The notes below the pieces were generated by a model. The model was not told the DNA's origin, ran no database searches, and saw only the letters and a list, made by a program, of their open reading frames with translations. DNA of 64,000 nt from Marinobacter bryozoorum. Its GTDB lineage: Bacteria > Pseudomonadota > Gammaproteobacteria > Pseudomonadales > Oleiphilaceae. The stretch lies in the NCBI RefSeq assembly GCF_023156245.1, contig NZ_JAKZAH010000015.1, positions 34,407 through 98,406 of the forward strand. The letters are read 5' to 3'. Shown here in pieces: positions 1 through 9,159 of this stretch (position 1 is the first letter of the stretch; each line of letters begins with the position of its first letter). Both the position numbers and the translations under genes were made by a program.

Positions 1-54
1 CGTCACACCTTCGCCGGCACCGGGGCGGTGGCGACAGATGACGAGCTCATTCAC
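1..54 (-). CDS. Possible 5' end of a divergent gene, cut by the window edge
   Basis: A GTG at 54-52 on the minus strand is preceded nine bases upstream by AGGAG (68-64), a good ribosome binding site, and the frame stays open to the window edge (18 codons, starting VNELVICRHR). An ATG at 50 in another frame stops after 15 codons, so the GTG is preferred. I do not recognise the short peptide. It would be transcribed divergently from cyaA. Only the ribosome site and the open frame support it. Confidence 0.35.
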   Translation of the reverse strand, partial: MNELVICRHRPGAGEGVT

Positions 55-133
55 GTCAGAGTACTCCTGTCAGATCTTTTCTTTCTTATTCTCTGGCGCC
101 CATTGCCGGGTACCTTGGCTGGTCAATCCTGAC

Positions 134-153
134 CCAGTCTTTCCGTAGACTGG
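134..153. repeat. Perfect 7-bp inverted repeat upstream of cyaA
   Basis: CCAGTCT and AGACTGG are exact inverted copies separated by TTCCGT. The element lies in the 183-bp gap between the putative divergent gene and cyaA. There is no T-tract on either side, so an operator or mRNA leader hairpin is more likely than a terminator. Its role is inference. Confidence 0.4.
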
Positions 154-237
154 TAGGCTATCCAAATGCCAAACTCGTCACATTGTACAGATTAAACGTA
201 GAAAGAAAACGTCTCAGTTCTGGAGCCTGGTCAAAGA

Positions 238-3111
238 GTGCAGGAACGACCTGTTGTCATAGATTTTTCCGAAGGCGTTGATCGCAAGCTGTTGAAGGCG
301 ATCGTTACGCGCTTCCTCGCCCTGAACCGTGTGCGGCTCGACCGTGCCCGTTCTGCACTGACCCTGCGCCAGCAGATCGTGCTGGACCTGCTGCCACTGG
401 TATTCCATCTCAATCACCCGGCAATGCCCGGGTACTATGCAGGTGAATGCGCCCACGGGCTGGACAGGTACGAGCCGTCTGACCAGGCCCTGCAGGCTGC
501 ACAGCGGATTGTCCGGTCGTTCCGGCCAGGCAAGCGTACGGCGACCGCAGAACTTTCCGGGCTGTTCCTCATGGGGAGCCCGGGCTCGCTGGGCCACTCG
601 GTGGCCAGTGACCTGGATGTCTGGGTTTGCCATCGCCCGGAGCTTCCGCCCCACCGGGTAGAGGCGCTGCGGCAGAAAGCCCTTCGTGTGACGGACTGGG
701 CGGCCAGCTTCGGCCTGGAACTGAACCTGTTCGTGTTCAGTGCCGAGGACTTCCGTCGGGGCCGTGATACGGCGCAGGTCAGCAGTGAGGACTGTGGCAG
801 CGCGCAGCATTTCCTGTTGCTCGATGAATTCTACCGAACCGCAATTCACCTGGGTGGGCGGTACCCGCTGTGGTGGCTGATACCGGTACACGAAGAGGGG
901 CGCTATGAAGAGCTGACCCGGTTCCTGCAGGACAACCGGTTTGTCCGTCCGGATGAGTACCTGGATTTCGGGGCCATACCCTCGGTGCCGGAGGCCGAAT
1001 TCCTGGGGGCAGGGGTCTGGCAGCTTTACAAGGGCATCGAATCGCCCTGGAAATCCCTGCTCAAGCTGTTACTGATCGAATGCTACGCCCGGGACCGGGA
1101 ACATGGCCTGCTATCGGCCCGGTTCAAGGAGGCGGTCTACGAGGGGCGTTCCAGTGTGGATGAACTGGACCCCTATGTGATGCTCTACCGGCGCCTGGAG
1201 CAATGGCTGCTGGCTACGGATGCGCCGGAGCGCCTTGAGCTGGTCCGGCAGGCCCTGTACCTGAAGAGCGGCCTGCCCCTGACCCGTTCCGCCGAGGTCT
1301 CTGGCCGGTGGCAGGGGCAAATTCTCCGCTTGCTGGTCGCCGAATGGGGCTGGGACCGGGGCGCCCTTACCGGGCTGGATGAACGACATCAGTGGCGAGT
1401 GGAAAAAGTACAGGTTTTGCGCCGACGGGTGGTTTCAGAGCTGACACACAGTTACCGGCTGCTTTCCCGTATGGCCCGCCGTGGCAACGTTCGCGCCGCC
1501 ATCAGTGCCATGGACCTGAACCTGCTGGGGCGAAAACTCTATGCCGCCTTTCAGCGTAAAGCCGGCAAGGTGGAACTTGTTAACCCGGGTATTGCCCCCT
1601 CTCTGGGTGAGGAAAACCTGGCCTTTTGGCACGGTGGAGGCGCCAGGGCCCCGGGTGCTGGTGAATGGCGCCTGTTCCGTGATCTGGAGGGCACAGGGGG
1701 GAAGGGCGTGAAAGGCGCCATTCATCGTGCCGGCAGCCTGGTGGAGCTGGTGTTGTGGTGCCACTGCAATGGCTTGCTGACGCCTGCCACCCGGGTCAGC
1801 GTGCGCGAGGCTGCCTCCGGCGGGGACAGCGGCGCGCAGCGGGTATCCGTCAGCGACCTGCGGAATATGGCCGGGTTTATTGGCGCCCACCTGGGCGTCC
1901 TCGCGCCGGCGCCGCGGGACGCACTGATGGCGCCGGCGGTGCCGCTGGTGCACCTGCTTTTGGTAAATGTGGGAGTGGACCCCCAGGCCAGGCTTACCGG
2001 GAGGGGATTGCACAAGCTGAGCGGCCGGCACGACTCGCTGGGCTTCAGTGGTGGGCGTGACAACCTGGTAGCCACCATTGAGCAGGTCTCCATGAACAGC
2101 TGGCACGAGGTCAACCTGCAGCGCTATGTGACCGGCGACGCCCTGGTCCAGTGCCTCAAGAATATGCTGGCCCTGCTGGCCCGCAACCCCGCCCGGCCAC
2201 CTCGTGTGGAAGTCTGGTGCGCCGGTGGTTCCCATGCGACGGCCATCACCCAGCGTATCCGGGAGCTAGTGGGCGATGTGACGCGCCAGTTCTTTGCCGG
2301 CGGCACAGGGCCACACCCGCTTCGTTACCTGCTCAAGGTGGATCAGCGCTGGTTTGTGCTGCATTTTGAGGGGCAAGAACCGGGGTTTGTCGGGCTGGCC
2401 ACGGATCAGGCATTGATGGACTACCTGGCCAGTCCCCTGGATACCTATTCCCCGGTGGTGCCGGATCGCTATGCCCTGCAGGAGGACCCGGCATTCCGCG
2501 AAGTGTGTCGTGCGTGCCAGCCGGACGTGGTCCAGATGTTCTGGCAGCGGGCCGGTAATTGGGTGCGTTTCTGGGTCTCGGACGAGACCGGCTCCCTTTA
2601 CGGTTGGCGCCAGCGCCGCGCCGGTAATCGCCGGCAATCGCTACTGCCGTTGATGCGCTTCCTGGAGAATCTGGGGGAGCGGCGCCGGCTGCGACAGATG
2701 GCGGGAGGGAGCCGTGAAACGTCCGAGCTCTTGTGCACCGAGGTCATCCTCGAGCGGGGCGAGTGTCGCCTGGAGCGCACCCCTCTGCCGCCGGAGTCCC
2801 TGTCTGTGGGGGGTATGGAGCTGCAGGCCGTCGGTGTTCAGCAAGGCGACGGGCGCCTGGCTTTTGACCTGTTCTGTGACGACGAGGCGTTCACCGTCGA
2901 GGATTACGGCGAACGCCAGATGGGCGCTGTCGTGGATTATATCCGGCAGCAGCGTCGCAGTGCCGAGTCCTATCCGGTCTATATCACGGACCTGCACCTG
3001 CCCCACGACCTGGATCCGCAGTTGTGGCAGCAGGAGCTGCAGACCTGCCAGTACGTCTGGTATCGCCATCAACTCCAGAAAGCACTTGAGGAGGCGGGGG
3101 AGCGCTCCTGA
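238..3111 (+). CDS. cyaA: Class I adenylate cyclase
   Basis: Makes cAMP from ATP for CRP/Vfr-type regulators; cytoplasmic or membrane associated. The 957-residue protein carries the class I nucleotidyltransferase signature near residues 105-130 (LMGSPGSLGHS followed by SDLDVWVCH) and the later LLDEFYRTA and WQLYKGIESPWKSLLK blocks typical of enterobacterial and pseudomonad CyaA. It is about 100 residues longer than the E. coli enzyme, as in pseudomonads. The start is GTG: a TAG at 199-201 closes the frame upstream, and the only GGAG lies 12-13 bases away, so initiation is probably weak, as is known for cyaA in E. coli (TTG start). lptM-lysA-dapF follow, as in Pseudomonas. Confidence 0.96.
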   Translation: MQERPVVIDFSEGVDRKLLKAIVTRFLALNRVRLDRARSALTLRQQIVLDLLPLVFHLNHPAMPGYYAGECAHGLDRYEPSDQALQAAQRIVRSFRPGKRTATAELSGLFLMGSPGSLGHSVASDLDVWVCHRPELPPHRVEALRQKALRVTDWAASFGLELNLFVFSAEDFRRGRDTAQVSSEDCGSAQHFLLLDEFYRTAIHLGGRYPLWWLIPVHEEGRYEELTRFLQDNRFVRPDEYLDFGAIPSVPEAEFLGAGVWQLYKGIESPWKSLLKLLLIECYARDREHGLLSARFKEAVYEGRSSVDELDPYVMLYRRLEQWLLATDAPERLELVRQALYLKSGLPLTRSAEVSGRWQGQILRLLVAEWGWDRGALTGLDERHQWRVEKVQVLRRRVVSELTHSYRLLSRMARRGNVRAAISAMDLNLLGRKLYAAFQRKAGKVELVNPGIAPSLGEENLAFWHGGGARAPGAGEWRLFRDLEGTGGKGVKGAIHRAGSLVELVLWCHCNGLLTPATRVSVREAASGGDSGAQRVSVSDLRNMAGFIGAHLGVLAPAPRDALMAPAVPLVHLLLVNVGVDPQARLTGRGLHKLSGRHDSLGFSGGRDNLVATIEQVSMNSWHEVNLQRYVTGDALVQCLKNMLALLARNPARPPRVEVWCAGGSHATAITQRIRELVGDVTRQFFAGGTGPHPLRYLLKVDQRWFVLHFEGQEPGFVGLATDQALMDYLASPLDTYSPVVPDRYALQEDPAFREVCRACQPDVVQMFWQRAGNWVRFWVSDETGSLYGWRQRRAGNRRQSLLPLMRFLENLGERRRLRQMAGGSRETSELLCTEVILERGECRLERTPLPPESLSVGGMELQAVGVQQGDGRLAFDLFCDDEAFTVEDYGERQMGAVVDYIRQQRRSAESYPVYITDLHLPHDLDPQLWQQELQTCQYVWYRHQLQKALEEAGERS

Positions 3112-3251
3112 CCGTTTTCTTGCGGGTTGCCTGGTACTTCGCGGCAGGCTCGCCCTGGCGGAGGGCGGTCAGGTATACTTACCCGTTGATTTCAATGTGT
3201 GGTCGGGTCCCGTTTCAAGGGGCCGCCGCCGGACGATGCAGGAAAGTTCCG

Positions 3252-3398
3252 ATGCCTAGAACCGCAATCTGCCTGATGGTACTGGCCCTGACTGCGGGGC
3301 TGGCCGCCGGCTGTGGCCAGAAGGGCCCGCTGGAGCGTCCCCCCGCAGAACCTGCCGCGGTAGAGTCCCTGGCCAGCGACGACACTGAAACCCGTTAA
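3252..3398 (+). CDS. lptM: LptM-type small lipoprotein (YifL/LppL)
   Basis: A 48-residue lipoprotein precursor: a short signal peptide ends in the lipobox LAAGC with the acylated cysteine at position 21, followed immediately by GQKGPLERPP. The CGxKGPL start of the mature part is the hallmark of LptM (formerly YifL), which helps mature the LptDE lipopolysaccharide translocon in the outer membrane. AGGAAAG precedes the ATG. It sits 12 bases before lysA, the standard position in gammaproteobacteria. A TATACT hexamer at 3174-3179 could be a -10 element for this operon, but no good -35 is visible. Confidence 0.88.
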   Translation: MPRTAICLMVLALTAGLAAGCGQKGPLERPPAEPAAVESLASDDTETR

Positions 3399-3410
3399 CA
3401 GGACCCTTTC

Positions 3411-4664
3411 ATGGATCAGTTCAGCTATCGTGACGGCCAGCTCTTTGCCGAGCAGGTGGCCGTGGCCGACATCGCCCGGGATTTTGGTACGCCTGCGTAC
3501 GTGTACTCCCGTGCTGCTTTCGAAAATCACTATCGCGCCTATGATGAAGCGCTTGCCGGTCATGCACACCTGGTCTGCTATGCGGTCAAGGCCAACAGCA
3601 ACCTGGCGGTTCTGAATGTGCTGGCCCGCCTGGGTGCCGGCTTTGATATTGTTTCCGTGGGTGAGCTGGAACGGGTTCTCCGGGCGGGCGGCGATCCGGC
3701 CCGTGTGGTCTTCTCCGGTGTGGGCAAGCAGCCCCATGAGATGCGCCGGGCACTTGAGGTGGGGGTTCGTTGTTTCAACGTGGAGTCCGACACCGAGCTG
3801 GACCGCCTCAACGAGGTGGCTGGTGAGATGGGGGTGAAGGCCCCGATTTCCCTGCGGGTCAATCCGGACGTGGATGCCGGTACCCATCCCTACATCTCCA
3901 CCGGTCTGAAAGAAAACAAGTTCGGTATTGATATTGCCGAAGCTCCCCGTGTCTACGCCCGGGCAGCCGCCATGCCCCACCTGGACATCCAGGGTGTCGA
4001 TTGCCATATCGGCTCCCAGCTCACCACCGTGGACCCGTTCCTGGACGCCCTGGACCGGGTGCTCGCGCTGGTTGACCGGTTGGCGGAAGATGGCATTGCC
4101 ATTCGTCACCTCGACATGGGGGGAGGCCTGGGTGTGACCTACGACCAGGAACAGCCGCCGTGTCCCGGAGACTATATCCGGGCCATGCTGGAGCGAATCG
4201 GCGACCGGCCCCTGGAGCTGGTTCTTGAGCCTGGCCGCTCCATTGCTGCCAATGCGGGCATCATGCTGACCCGGGTGGAGTTCCTCAAGTGCACCGGGCA
4301 CCGTAACTTTGCCATTATCGACGCCGCCATGAACGATATGATCCGGCCTGCCCTCTACAGTGCCTGGCAGGCCATCATTCCGGTACAGCCGCGCACTGAC
4401 GTGGCCGAGCAGGACTGGGACCTGGTAGGGCCGGTCTGCGAGACCGGCGACTTCCTCGGCAAGGACCGTCGCCTTGCGCTGACCGCCGGTGACCTGCTGG
4501 CAGTTCGTTCTGCGGGTGCCTATGGGTTCGTGATGAGCTCCAATTACAATACCCGCAACCGGCCGCCAGAGCTTATGGTGGACGGCGACAGGGTCCATGT
4601 AATCCGCGAGCGGGAAACCCTGGACGACCAGCTTCGCCAGGAACATTGCCTGCCCGATGAGTGA
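3411..4664 (+). CDS. lysA: Diaminopimelate decarboxylase
   Basis: Last step of lysine synthesis: meso-diaminopimelate to L-lysine plus CO2, using PLP. The 417-residue protein has the alanine-racemase-like barrel with the PLP lysine in YAVKANSN (K60), the glycine-rich phosphate-binding [10 protein letters not shown], the EPGRS motif, and the C-terminal [14 protein letters not shown] block that supplies the catalytic cysteine, followed by [12 protein letters not shown]. Length matches the family. It lies between lptM and dapF, which makes its substrate. Confidence 0.97.
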   Translation: MDQFSYRDGQLFAEQVAVADIARDFGTPAYVYSRAAFENHYRAYDEALAGHAHLVCYAVKANSNLAVLNVLARLGAGFDIVSVGELERVLRAGGDPARVVFSGVGKQPHEMRRALEVGVRCFNVESDTELDRLNEVAGEMGVKAPISLRVNPDVDAGTHPYISTGLKENKFGIDIAEAPRVYARAAAMPHLDIQGVDCHIGSQLTTVDPFLDALDRVLALVDRLAEDGIAIRHLDMGGGLGVTYDQEQPPCPGDYIRAMLERIGDRPLELVLEPGRSIAANAGIMLTRVEFLKCTGHRNFAIIDAAMNDMIRPALYSAWQAIIPVQPRTDVAEQDWDLVGPVCETGDFLGKDRRLALTAGDLLAVRSAGAYGFVMSSNYNTRNRPPELMVDGDRVHVIRERETLDDQLRQEHCLPDE

Positions 4665-4671
4665 GGATGCG

Positions 4672-5607
4672 ATGACGGGAGCCAGACGCAGCCAGGGTCC
4701 GCTATTGTCGTTCACCAAGATGCATGGTCTGGGTAACGACTTTATGGTGGTGGATGCTATCAGCCAGCCGTTCCGACTGCTTCCCGAGATGATCCGGCAA
4801 CTGGCGGACCGGCATTTCGGTATCGGCTTCGATCAGTTGCTGGTGGTTGAGCCGCCAGGGCTGCCTGACGTGGATTTTCGCTACCGTATCTTCAATGCCG
4901 ATGGCTCCGAGGTCGAGCAGTGTGGCAACGGGGCCCGTTGCTTTGCCCGCTTTGTGCGGGACCAGCGACTGACCAATCGCCGGGTTATCCGGGTACAGAC
5001 GGCCAGTGGCGTCATTGAACTGAAGGTGGGCCGTGAAGGCTGGGTAACCGTGAATATGGGCGTGCCGGAACTTAACCCCGCGGCCATACCCTTCGCTGCG
5101 GATGACCGTCAGGTGGTCTATCCCGTCGAGGTGGATGGCGAGCTTATCGAGCTGTCTGCGGTCTCCATGGGCAACCCCCACGGCGTGCTGCTGGTGGACG
5201 ACGTGGATACCGCCCCGGTGGAAACCCTGGGGCCCGTGCTGGAGCGGCACCCGCGTTTTCCTGCCCGGGCCAACATCGGCTTCCTGCAGGTTATTAACCG
5301 GGGGCGGGCCCGTCTGCGGGTGTTCGAGCGGGGCGCCGGTGAAACCCTTGCCTGCGGGACAGGTGCCTGTGCGGCCGTAGTCGCCGGGCAGTTGCGGGGG
5401 GTGCTGGATAATCAGGTACGCATCACACTGCCGGGGGGAGACCTGGTCATCGAATGGCAGGGCGAAGGGGCCCCTGTTATGATGGAGGGACCGACCGCAC
5501 GGGTATTTGATGGCCAGGTTCGCCTGCCTGCCGAGCCGCACCAGCGGCGCCGCAATCGTCGACCGCCGGGGCGCCAGCACGAGCGCCGGCCGCCCGGTAA
5601 GCGATAA
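4672..5607 (+). CDS. dapF: Diaminopimelate epimerase
   Basis: Converts LL-diaminopimelate to the meso form for peptidoglycan and lysine. Both active-site cysteine regions are present ([12 protein letters not shown] and [10 protein letters not shown]), as is the N-terminal [16 protein letters not shown] chose ATG 4672, with GAGG five bases upstream; an in-frame ATG at 4657, overlapping lysA by 8 bases, would add five residues but has a poor ribosome site. After the usual family end (VFDGQVRL) there are about 30 extra residues rich in Arg and Pro, so the product (311 aa) is longer than the common 275-280. Confidence 0.95.
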   Translation: MTGARRSQGPLLSFTKMHGLGNDFMVVDAISQPFRLLPEMIRQLADRHFGIGFDQLLVVEPPGLPDVDFRYRIFNADGSEVEQCGNGARCFARFVRDQRLTNRRVIRVQTASGVIELKVGREGWVTVNMGVPELNPAAIPFAADDRQVVYPVEVDGELIELSAVSMGNPHGVLLVDDVDTAPVETLGPVLERHPRFPARANIGFLQVINRGRARLRVFERGAGETLACGTGACAAVVAGQLRGVLDNQVRITLPGGDLVIEWQGEGAPVMMEGPTARVFDGQVRLPAEPHQRRRNRRPPGRQHERRPPGKR

Positions 5608-5674
5608 CGCGCGGTCGGCGGATACACAGTCACCGGCCCGCAAGAAGGCCGTCGCAACAACAGGGGAACCTTCA

Positions 5675-6397
5675 GTGGATGCAACCATGACCGCCGAGCA
5701 GGTCGCCGAGTACCTGCGGAACAATCCGGATTTCTTCGTCGGTCGGGACGAGCTGCTGCGCTCACTGACCCTGCCCCATGACAGCGGGCGTGCGATTTCG
5801 CTGGTGGAGCGACAGGTACACCTGTACCGCGAACAACGGGATACCCTCCGTCACGAACTGGTAGAGCTGGTGTCTATTGCCCGCCAGAACGACCGCCTGT
5901 TCGAGAAAAGCAAGCGCTTGCTGATGCAGGTAATCGAAGCCCGCAACCTTACCGAAATGGCGGCCGCCATCGACGACAGTATCCGCGGTGATTTCGGTCT
6001 CGATGCGGCCTCCGTCATGCTGGTAGGAGGCGAGCTGCCAGCCGGCAGTACAACCGGGGCACTGCATGTGGTGTCCGAGGCGGATGCTGAGAAAAACCTG
6101 GGGGCGCTGCTGGATGGTGACCGGGCCGTATGCGGCCAGTTCCGGGAGGCGGATCGCAACTTCCTGTTCCCGGGTCGTGATGAGCCAGTGGCATCAGTGG
6201 CACTGGTGCCGTTGCGCACCGACCGTCTGGTCGGGGTCTTTGCCATTGGCAGCTGCCAGCCCGGGTACTTTGACCAGAGTATGGGCTCGCTGTTCCTGAC
6301 CTATATCAGCGATACCCTCAGTCGCCTCCTGCCCCCCATGCTCCAGCGCCACCGCCAGGTGGAGCCGCTGCTGGACGCGGTGGCCGAATCCCGCTAA
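5675..6397 (+). CDS. DUF484 family GAF-like protein
   Basis: A 240-residue cytoplasmic protein of the DUF484 family, whose fold resembles GAF domains; no function is established. The start EQVAEYLRNNPDFF is the family signature, followed by a coiled segment (SLVERQVHLYREQRDTLRHEL) and the GAF-like part ending in LSRLLPPML. The frame is open further up to 5507 inside dapF, but AGGGGAA at 5662-5668 places the start at GTG 5675; ATG 5687 is the alternative. The position between dapF and xerC is conserved in gammaproteobacteria. Confidence 0.88.
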   Translation: MDATMTAEQVAEYLRNNPDFFVGRDELLRSLTLPHDSGRAISLVERQVHLYREQRDTLRHELVELVSIARQNDRLFEKSKRLLMQVIEARNLTEMAAAIDDSIRGDFGLDAASVMLVGGELPAGSTTGALHVVSEADAEKNLGALLDGDRAVCGQFREADRNFLFPGRDEPVASVALVPLRTDRLVGVFAIGSCQPGYFDQSMGSLFLTYISDTLSRLLPPMLQRHRQVEPLLDAVAESR

Positions 6398-6437
6398 AGG
6401 GGTGCGGTCGGAAGCGGCTAACCCCGGGAATCGAGCA

Positions 6438-7412
6438 ATGACAGGCAGGGAACCACAGACTCCCCTTCCGGACACCCTGACAGAGCCGGTGGACGCCTTT
6501 CTCCATTACCTGGCGGCCGAGCGCAGGCAGTCGCCCCATACCTGCAGCGCCTATCAGCGCGACCTGAAACGACTGGCCTGCTGGCTGGCAGGCCAGGAAC
6601 CGCCGTTGACCCGGTGGGAAGACCTGGTGGTGGCGGATGTGCGCCGTTATACCGCCACCCTCAACCGGGAAGGGCTGTCCGGTCGCAGTATTGCCCGGGC
6701 CCTGTCCGCTATCCGGCGTTTTTTCGATTACCTGATTCGCGAGCATCGCCTGCGCAGCAACCCGGCCCTGGATGTGCGGGCACCCCGCAGTGGCCGTCGT
6801 CTTCCGGTAGCTGCGGATGCCGACCAGCTGGGCCAGCTCCTGGACACCACGCCCGAGGACCCACTGGAGGTTCGGGACCTGGCCATGTTCGAACTGTTCT
6901 ATTCCTCCGGGTTGCGGTTGTCGGAACTGACCGGGCTGAACCTGCCGGACCTTGACCTGAAGACCGGTGAAGTCCGTGTGCTGGGCAAGGGCAGCCGGGA
7001 ACGGTTACTGCCCGTGGGCCGCAAGGCACAGCAAGCCGTTCGCAACTGGTTGGGGCTGCGTCCGGCCCTGGCGCCCACTGGCGAGCCTGCGCTGTTTGTC
7101 AGCCAGCGCGGCGCCCGGCTCAGTGCCCGTAGTGTCCAGCAACGCCTCGACCGGTGGGGGCAGCGTTGTGGTGCGGACCAGCACCTGCATCCCCACCTGC
7201 TGCGTCATTCCTTTGCCAGCCACCTGCTGGAGTCCAGTGGTGACCTGCGTGCGGTACAGGAACTGCTGGGCCATGCGGATATTGCCACCACCCAGGTCTA
7301 TACTCACCTTGACTTTCAGCACCTGGCCCAGGTCTATGACCGGGCCCATCCCCGCGCCCGCCGCCGGCGACCAGGGGGCCAGTCGGCAACGACGGAGCCG
7401 GACACCGGGTAA
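6438..7412 (+). CDS. xerC: Site-specific tyrosine recombinase XerC
   Basis: Acts with XerD at the dif site to resolve chromosome dimers. The N-terminal SAM-like core-binding domain (DAFLHYLAAERRQSPHTCSAY) is followed by the catalytic domain: Arg160 in SSGLRLSEL, the beta-hairpin lysine in LGKGSRERLLPV, HLLRHSFASHLL, LLGHADIATTQ and Tyr288 in QVYTHL. ATG 6438 has GGGA eight bases upstream; GTG 6402 lacks a spaced ribosome site. At 324 residues it exceeds the usual ~300, through an N-terminal lead and an Arg-rich tail (ARRRRPGG). It is the last gene of the cyaA-xerC block. Confidence 0.94.
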   Translation: MTGREPQTPLPDTLTEPVDAFLHYLAAERRQSPHTCSAYQRDLKRLACWLAGQEPPLTRWEDLVVADVRRYTATLNREGLSGRSIARALSAIRRFFDYLIREHRLRSNPALDVRAPRSGRRLPVAADADQLGQLLDTTPEDPLEVRDLAMFELFYSSGLRLSELTGLNLPDLDLKTGEVRVLGKGSRERLLPVGRKAQQAVRNWLGLRPALAPTGEPALFVSQRGARLSARSVQQRLDRWGQRCGADQHLHPHLLRHSFASHLLESSGDLRAVQELLGHADIATTQVYTHLDFQHLAQVYDRAHPRARRRRPGGQSATTEPDTG

Positions 7413-7503
7413 GCGCCCGGGCTCTGACCCGCAAAGCGCGGGGTGACCCCATTGATCCCTTCGACAGACTGTAACCACCAGTATTCGCAAGACAGGACCA
7501 CAC

Positions 7504-9159
7504 ATGACATCGCGTAACCAGCTGCCTCCCTCTGACACCGGTAACGAAGCTGAGCTTCGCTACCTGGTGGAGCGCTTGCTGGCGCGGACCAGCCTGGCTG
7601 CCCAGGGGCAGGACCGCCAGCTCGACGAACTGCTTATCGAATTGCGCCAGTACCTCCGCGGGCAGGAGCGTTTTCCGGATCATCTGCGGACGATTCAGGA
7701 GCGGCTCGACAGTGAGCTGGAGCGGCTGGATGACCTGAATGGGCAGGACCGGCGCCAAACGGCCCGTATACTGGGCCAGCTTGTGGACATTGCCGGTCGC
7801 AGCGAGTACTTCCGGGCTAGTACCGACGAGTTGAAGCGCCTGTCCCGGAAACTCGGCTCCCGGGGGGTGTCCCGTGACGAGTTGCTGCCCTGGCTGGAGT
7901 CGTTTGCCGCGGTTGCCGAGCAGGCGCTGAGCGAAACTGCCAGCACCGGGGAGCAGCGTCAGGGTTTGCTGGGGCGTCTGTTTCAGCGCGGCGGAGTGGG
8001 TTCAGGGCAGGAACCCAGTGGAGTCGATTCATCGGTCGGGGAAGGACTGGACCTGCACGGAGAGGACCAGGCACCGCTGGTGGAAGATGAGTCCTCCCAG
8101 CGCCTGAGGATCGCCCGTCGGGTCGGCGAACTGATGGGCCGGGTGATGCAGCAGGTAGAGCTACCACCGGACACGCATCGCCGGGCATCCCTGCTCCGGG
8201 CGAGGCTGTCGGATCAGCATGACTGGGCGCTGTTGCGTCAGAGCCTGGATGAAACTGCGGATCTTATCATTGCCGTGGTCAGCCACAGCCAGCGGGAATT
8301 CCAGGGCTTCCTTCAGCGCCTGGACGAGCGGCTGTCATCCCTCCATGTACACGTCGCAGACCAGACCGACGCAATCGCGGGACGCCAGTCAGCCGCACAG
8401 GCGATGGAGCAAGCCGTCCAGGATGAGCTCCGTGACCTGGGGCAGTCACTGAGCCACCACTCTGACCTGGATGAATTGCGACGCTCGGTATCAGGTCACA
8501 TCGAACACATTGCCGGTACCGTTCGTGCCTACCGGGCGAGGGAGCAAGAACGGGATGGGCAGCTGGCGGACCAGGTGGAAGCCATGCGGGAGAAGCTGGT
8601 GGCCATGGAAACCCACTGTGAGCAGGTCCGTGAACAGCTTGAGCAGGAGCGGTTGAGGGCGCTGACGGATACCCTGACCCAGTTGCCGAACCGGGAGTCG
8701 TGGGATGAGCGCGTCCGGTTCGAGTATGGTCGATGGCAGCGATATGGCCATCCGGTGGCGCTGGCAATGCTGGATATCGATCATTTCAAACAGGTTAACG
8801 ACTCGTTTGGCCACAAGGCCGGCGACCGCGTTATCCAGCTGGTAGCAAAAGCACTGCAGGAACGACTGAGGTCTACAGACTTTGTGGCGCGCTACGGCGG
8901 CGAAGAGTTTGTGGTGCTGTTGCCGGAAACCTCACTGGATCAGGCGGTACGGTTGATTGATAACCTGCGGGAGCATGTCGCGTCGATGCCCTTTCACTTT
9001 CAGCAGGAACCGGTAGCCGTCACATTTTCGGCCGGCGTATCTTCGTTCCGGGAGGGTAGCCCCCCTGACCACGTCTTTGACGAGGCCGACAAGGCACTCT
9101 ACCGGGCCAAGTCCGGCGGACGTAACCGGGTAGCCAGCGCCAGGGAGCTGACACCCTGA
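7504..9159 (+). CDS. Diguanylate cyclase with long coiled-coil N-terminus
   Basis: Synthesises the second messenger c-di-GMP. The 551-residue protein has no signal peptide or membrane segment. Residues 1-380 are helical and charged with coiled-coil character ([19 protein letters not shown]); the C-terminal 170 residues form a GGDEF domain with the [12 protein letters not shown] start, [11 protein letters not shown] and the intact active site GGEEF at 465-469. RSTD at 456-459, five residues before GGEEF, is the RxxD inhibitory site, so product feedback is expected. AGGA precedes the ATG. The stop overlaps the next start in TGATG, implying coupling to the sensor kinase. The input to the N-terminal part is unknown. 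Confidence 0.92.
   Translation: MTSRNQLPPSDTGNEAELRYLVERLLARTSLAAQGQDRQLDELLIELRQYLRGQERFPDHLRTIQERLDSELERLDDLNGQDRRQTARILGQLVDIAGRSEYFRASTDELKRLSRKLGSRGVSRDELLPWLESFAAVAEQALSETASTGEQRQGLLGRLFQRGGVGSGQEPSGVDSSVGEGLDLHGEDQAPLVEDESSQRLRIARRVGELMGRVMQQVELPPDTHRRASLLRARLSDQHDWALLRQSLDETADLIIAVVSHSQREFQGFLQRLDERLSSLHVHVADQTDAIAGRQSAAQAMEQAVQDELRDLGQSLSHHSDLDELRRSVSGHIEHIAGTVRAYRAREQERDGQLADQVEAMREKLVAMETHCEQVREQLEQERLRALTDTLTQLPNRESWDERVRFEYGRWQRYGHPVALAMLDIDHFKQVNDSFGHKAGDRVIQLVAKALQERLRSTDFVARYGGEEFVVLLPETSLDQAVRLIDNLREHVASMPFHFQQEPVAVTFSAGVSSFREGSPPDHVFDEADKALYRAKSGGRNRVASARELTP

Noticed and set aside
3192..4718. 508-codon open frame antisense to lysA
   Set aside because: It mirrors lysA, has no recognisable motif or ribosome site, and such antisense frames are common in GC-rich DNA.
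5507..5674. Extended N-terminus of the DUF484 protein overlapping dapF
   Set aside because: Low-complexity lead absent from the family; AGGGGAA points to GTG 5675.
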